Assembly: GCF_000002995.4 (NCBI RefSeq)
Contig: NW_025062475.1
Span: forward strand, 12,122,687 to 12,186,686
Direction: 5' to 3'
Source of the DNA: Brugia malayi
Taxonomy: Eukaryota > Nematoda > Chromadorea > Rhabditida > Onchocercidae
DNA length: 64,000 nt
Made by a program: the position numbers and the translations under genes. Positions 59,053 to 64,000 of the stretch are shown piece by piece; positions within the stretch are counted from its first letter, which is position 1; the number at the start of each line of letters is the position of its first letter. A model generated the notes under the pieces. The model had not been told where the DNA came from and did no database searches. It worked only from the letters and a program-made list of their open reading frames with translations.

Positions 59053-59401
59053 TTTTTCCACGTTAAGTATTAAATTTATCATATGAATTACGCACTTAAC
59101 TTCTTCTTGAATTTTTACAAAAGTTGCTGTTATCTTTAATCATTCAATGTTTAAATATTCGCCATTTTTTTTTTCTGGTTTGTTGCTAAGAATGTATGTA
59201 TATGATTATAGGCATTCTTATCATCAAACCGACAACTTATTACCTGATGCAGTCACGATAACATTACAAAGTATTGCATGACTTTAATTTACAATGGTGG
59301 TTAATTGAATAACAAAAATAAATTACGGAATTTTTACCATTATTGCTGCTATCTATCTGTTTTTCGATTATTTGCAATAAAAGTTAGGGACAACTCATTT
59401 C

Positions 59402-59434
<33 letters not shown>

Positions 59435-61440
59435 TTTTTTTTGCGAATAAAATTTGGATATCGTCAATAATTTTTTTTTTTTTTAAATTTGCTTTATACA
59501 ATATAGATATTTCAAACAGTTGTAAACATGAATAGTTTTATCTTCAATTAATATATGAATGTATTGATCGGAGAAGAATAAATGCGTAGCCCTATCAGTA
59601 ATGTTGAAAATTGTATTTATGATACGAGCAAACTACCTTTTATATGCCATGAACAGTACCTGTCACAGGATAGTGTTGATGGTTTACAATAACTAATGTG
59701 TTTGTATAGCAAAGTACTGATAATTATGTTTGTAGAGAACTGATAGCAACTTCAAATTGATATATTTGGATAATAACAACAACAATAAAATGTAAAATTA
59801 GTGATATACATATGATGATAGTAATGAATATTAAAAAAATAAAAAAAATTTTGTTAAAAATATGATAAATAAACCAAAAAAAAATATATAAAATTTTTGT
59901 TTGAAAACATAAAAAAATATAAATGAACTGAAATAATTGTAATATTGTCCAAAATTAAATTTAATCAATAATCTTTGCTATTCCCATTCAAATTTTATGG
60001 TATGCTTTTACTTCTATATTTTTCCTCTTATCATTACTAATTTTTAATAATTTAAATTAGGCATGAAAGAGATGAAAGGAAGAAAAAGTTGACTAAGATT
60101 AAAGTGGACAATTTTTTCATATTAAAATATTCAATATAGCGAAAATAGAATATAATCAATGCAGAATTATATATTCGATAGACAATTTATGGTATGCATT
60201 ACTCCTTTTTTTAAATTTGTTCAATTTGCATCATTAAATGATTTGAATTTTTTTCGATATCTTTTTTTTTTTATTTCATTTCTTTATAAAAAAAAAAACT
60301 TATCCATCCTTTTTCATTAATATATTAACTTTTATTGTTACCAAAATGTCACATATATCATCAAGATGAGTTATTTCAAATTCCTTTTCTACTTTTCTGT
60401 AGTTTCAGTTAAATTCCTGTTTAAATACAATCGATTCACTTCTGCTACATATGTCATACTTTCTCGTACTTTTTTTTTTTTTAAGATAACATTTCAAGAA
60501 ATGAGTTTAATGAATTTAAAACATATTAATGTTCCATGCAAAAGTCTATAACTGTAACATTCTTTTTTGCTTTTTTTTTCTTTTTTTTTTTTTTGCTTTT
60601 TTTTCTCTTTTTACATTAAAACAGGATTACAGGAATAGAATTGTTTTCAGAAACAATTTATCCACTATTAATTATTTTAATTTAATTGAACTTTTTACAA
60701 AAATCATATTCGAGCATTTATTAAAGTGAATGTTTGAATGAATTTCGCGTAGGATTTGTTTTCAATTTGTTTAAATTTTAAAAATTGCTACTACCTATTA
60801 CCTCGCTCTCTGTTTTTTCTCGCTCTCTCTCTCCTCTTTTCCTTTTTTTCATTTTTAATTAAATTAACTAATCAATTTGATTGAAATCATTCTTACCTGC
60901 AATACCTTTCTTTTATTTGCAAATTATACTTTGATATTGTTGCGTTCCTTTTTTCTTTTCTTTTTTTTTTTTTTGAAAAGTGAGAAAGTAGTGAAATAAA
61001 AATGGTAAGTTGAAGAAACTTGAATTTTTCATATGGCAAAAGTTATAATTAGTTGCTCTCACTTGATCATGTTAATTTTTAAAATTCACTTCATTTTATT
61101 TCCTTTTTTTTAATTCAGCTATAGAGACATTCTGTCTCCAATAACACTTCTTTTTCTTTTTCTTTAAAATTTAATTTTAAGCCTTGTTAGTATCCATATT
61201 ATATTATCAATTGAAATGCCATGTATATATTATTGTTAACGCAACATAACATTTATTATAATAATGAACAATGCTACATTTTGCATGTAATAATAGTAAT
61301 AATAATAATAATAATAATTGTAAGTAGGATTTATAACAAATCCTATTGTATTTATTTGTCCAACAAATTTATTTATTTACCAAACAAATCTATTTATTCA
61401 ACCAACATTCATTCCAATATTTCATAAATGCAAAATTTGT
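59053..61440. other. AT-rich region downstream of ALG8
   Basis: Contains T runs up to about 30 bp (59405-59433) and A/T homopolymers, and reads open in low-complexity Phe-rich frames that I do not support as genes. No other structure seen. Confidence 0.5.
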
Positions 61441-61930
61441 TAGTAATATTGGGGACAATGATGCTGACGACCACGACAATGGGTAATGTTGGTTTGCTGT
61501 TGATGTTGACGATGAATTTAGTAGTAATCACAGGAGGAGGAAAGAGGTGAAAAAGGGGTTAGGAGGGAGGTAGGCAAGGGGACTTGCCTGCCTCTCTAAT
61601 GACACACCACCGCCACTGCTACCGCTACCGTCACTGCCATTGCCATCGTCACTATCATCATCATCATCGTCAGCAGCTCAGCGTCAGCATCACATCGATG
61701 TCGACTCGTTGACGATGACAAGGACGATAAAGATGGAGGGAGGAAGACGACGATAAGAATGATGAAAGTTGGGACGAAGGACACAAATGGATCACAACAA
61801 CAACAACAACAACAACAGCAGCAGCAACGTCAATATCATTATCATTATCAGTAGAAGTAATTAGTTGTAGTAGTAATGGTAGTACTAGTAGTAGTAGTAG
61901 TAGTAATGATAACAACAGTGATAACCTTAG
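61441..61930. repeat. GC-richer trinucleotide-repeat block
   Basis: A locally GC-rich stretch with GAC/GAT, CCG/CTA, CATCAT, CAACAA and GTAGTA trinucleotide runs (for example 61796-61825 and 61865-61905). All frames become low-complexity. It lies 1.3-1.8 kb upstream of the FLYWCH-like gene, so it could be promoter-proximal DNA. Confidence 0.6.
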
Positions 61931-63229
61931 TTATATATTACTTAAGCAGAATCAAGACAGACAGGGAGAGAGAAAGAAAGAAACGATTAAAGAGGATAAT
62001 TTTAGAATTTTTTTAAATAACATTTAATCTTATTATGTGAGGAAAAAAGGAAAAAATAATGAAAGTATTGAAAATATTTAATTATAAATTTGAAATTATT
62101 TTATGTAATTATTTATAAAATTTTTTTTGTTTCTATTTTTTTTCAGAATGTTAAGTCTTTTTTTTTTTTCACTTTTTAATAAAAGTTTTTAGAATATCCC
62201 TAATTTATAATTCAGCGAATAAAATTTTGGTATAAAATATATGCAAGAGGTAAACATACAGTAATTATCGTCATTGTTATTAACTTATATTTAACTATAA
62301 TAATTATTGTCAAATGAAGGATAATTGCCATTGCTGCTGTTATTAACTATTGCTGTCATTGATTGTTAATGACAGAGGTTATTGCTGATGATGATAATAA
62401 TAATAATAATAATAACAGGGTTGGTTGAGGGAAGAGTGACAAAGACGGATACAGGAAGGGTATTGATGTTGCTAGCAGTAATAGTTGGTCGTCATCGTTG
62501 ATGATTGTGCTGTTGTTGGCTGATGATATCATTGTGCAGCAGAAATGCCTAGTAATGTTGATGTCGATGAGCGCCGCTTCTCCCTTTTCATCCTTGCAAA
62601 CATACACCATCACTATCATCATCGCCGTTACCATCACCACTGCTATCACTATCACTATCACTATTACCATCACTATCATTATCTCCAACACCAGCAGTAG
62701 CAGCAGCAGCACCACCACCACCACCAACACTATCACTATCACTATCACTACTACTATCATTATATATTATTATTATTATTATCATTCCTATCCTCCACTA
62801 CTCATCGTTATCAAAATTTCTCTTTTTTTCACTCTTCAAATCATTCATCCATCCTTATATGCCTTCTTGCTGTTATCACTACTGATAACGATGTCTATGA
62901 AGTTTTATATTACATTATAACTAATTTCTCATTGTATCAAACATTCTTTTACCATCAGTTTCACATAAGCACCTCAAAAGTGTTTCACTGATAATTGTAG
63001 TAGAAGCAACTGCAACGAAATTTTAATAACATCTAAAAATGAATATCGATTTTGTTACATTTAAAGTTAAAATTTAATTATCGTCAAAAAAAAATATTGA
63101 ACATTTTAACAATTATATGAATTTCAACAAATATTACAATATATATATTATGCGGTAATTTACGCTAACAACAGTATGCAAAATACATTGAATTCAAAAT
63201 TAATGAAACATATTTATAGGTAACTAACC
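61931..63229. other. AT-rich spacer with a second trinucleotide block
   Basis: (AAT)n at about 62394-62414 and ATC/ACC/AGC repeats at about 62620-62790 give apparent Ile-Thr, Val or Ser-Asp frames on both strands; none is supported as a gene. A TTATAG acceptor at about 63214-63219 lies 11 nt before the next start codon. Confidence 0.5.
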
Positions 63230-63946
63230 ATGCATGCCGGGTTCGATGGTACAACAGCACCGTCAATGGTGAGTATAGTGAGTTAATTTTGATTATTTAT
63301 TAAAGCATTGTTTGATTATTGACTTCAGTGCAATTTAAAAAACTTTCCTATATTATGTTCTTGAATACTAGGTGAAAATTTGTGCAGGTACCAACGAATG
63401 TCGCTGTTTCGCAACGTGAAAAAAGACGATTTTACGTGAAAAAGTCGATAATTGGAATGCAAGAATTTCGCGATTGGGAAGAAAAACTAGGCGATTATTG
63501 GTATCGCCATCATCACGTGAATCCTTTTTTTCTGATTTTTGCTTAGTCTGAAAATTTAAGGGGACCTTTTATTATTTCCAATATATCATTATTTTTTTGT
63601 TATATGCGCTTTCCATTTCGTTGTTAGTAATACTTTTGAAAAACTACTGCCATTTTCGTTAACATCACAAAAGATCAGACGATCTTGACGACCAGCGATT
63701 GGCTTGTTTTAGAAAGTGAATAACATCGTGTATTATCACTGCAAATATGAACCTTGTTATGCGTCGATGAAAGCCAAAGTAATGCTCGACTGTGTACAGG
63801 TATTCAAATTATTTAATAAATTTTAATCTTTTCCTTCCTCACTAAATACTATCGTCCAAGTTAAAGTGTAATTTATCTTTGTTGTGACTTTGCAGTTATA
63901 TGTTACCGAAGAAGGACATTCGCATCCCGCTCCTGCTGATATGATG
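63230..63946 (+). CDS. FLYWCH-like zinc-finger protein, N-terminal part (continues past window)
   Basis: Four exons in phase 0, 63230-63268, 63388-63516, 63713-63799 and 63896-63946, give the first 102 residues; a GTGCGT donor follows, so the gene runs off the window. After a short tail (MHAGFDGTTAPSM) and a basic stretch (SQREKRRFYVKKS), residues 44-56 contain an aromatic-rich block (FRDWEEKLGDYWY). The Cys-x4-Cys of YYHCKYEPC is then followed, 21 residues later, by His-x-His (GHSHP). The spacing fits the FLYWCH pattern (C-x-C, then HxH after 17-22 residues). The usual Trp before the first Cys is Tyr here. Nematode relatives with one such domain include PEB-1 and the FLH proteins, which bind DNA. 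I cannot choose among them. Confidence 0.6.
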
Positions 63947-64000
63947 GTGCGTTATTTGTTTTTTCTTCTAAAATGATGTATTTTCATTTTCATATCGCTC

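Noticed and set aside
62356..62920. Val/Ile- or Ser/Asp-rich frames on both strands
   Set aside because: These are trinucleotide repeats (ATC, ACC, AGC) read in different frames.

Overview
This window looks like nuclear DNA of a nematode, probably a clade III (filaria-like) species. The DNA is strongly AT-rich with long A/T runs. Genes are split into many short exons with TTTCAG-type acceptors, and several start codons lie just after a TTTCAG-like site, as expected for spliced-leader trans-splicing. The proteins are animal and nematode-like (UNC-79, ISWI, INCENP, and a histone H4 with Cys at residue 73). The species cannot be named from this window alone. All gene models below were assembled by hand, by matching exon phases and family conservation.

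Layout, left to right. (1) 196-3050 (+): the 3' end of unc-79, whose 5' part lies outside the window. (2) 7328-10471 (-): a six-exon BED-type zinc-finger protein of unknown function, convergent with unc-79. (3) 10.5-23 kb: a gene-poor stretch with a 31-bp minisatellite, an 18-bp minisatellite that reads as a Lys-rich repeat protein, a GC-rich island at about 16.6-17.9 kb, and many microsatellites and hairpins. (4) 23219-25945 (-): a DUS4-type tRNA-dihydrouridine synthase, head to head with (5) 26579-33925 (+), an ISWI chromatin-remodelling ATPase of 22 coding exons. (6) 34.8-41.7 kb: a compact replication-dependent histone quintet, H1(-), H3(+), H2A(-), H2B(+), H4(+), with one copy of each. 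Every histone gene has a TATA box, an E2F-like site, a 3' stem-loop and a shared 12-nt element just downstream of it. (7) 42329-44361 (-): a CWC25-like splicing factor that appears to lack the usual N-terminal domain. (8) 48887-53121 (+): INCENP, the scaffold of the chromosomal passenger complex. (9) 55463-59052 (+): ALG8, an ER glucosyltransferase of N-glycan assembly. (10) 59-63 kb: AT-rich and trinucleotide-repeat DNA. (11) 63230-63946 (+): the first four exons of a FLYWCH-like zinc-finger gene that runs off the right edge.

The middle of the window (26-53 kb) groups genes for chromatin and chromosome work: the ISWI remodeller, all five histones, and INCENP. I see no operon and no mobile element with an intact coding region. 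The most interesting signals are the conserved element 3' of all five histone stem-loops, the shared histone promoter code, the duplicated segment upstream of INCENP, the 18-bp Lys-rich coding-like minisatellite, and a pair of perfect hairpins near 18.45 kb.
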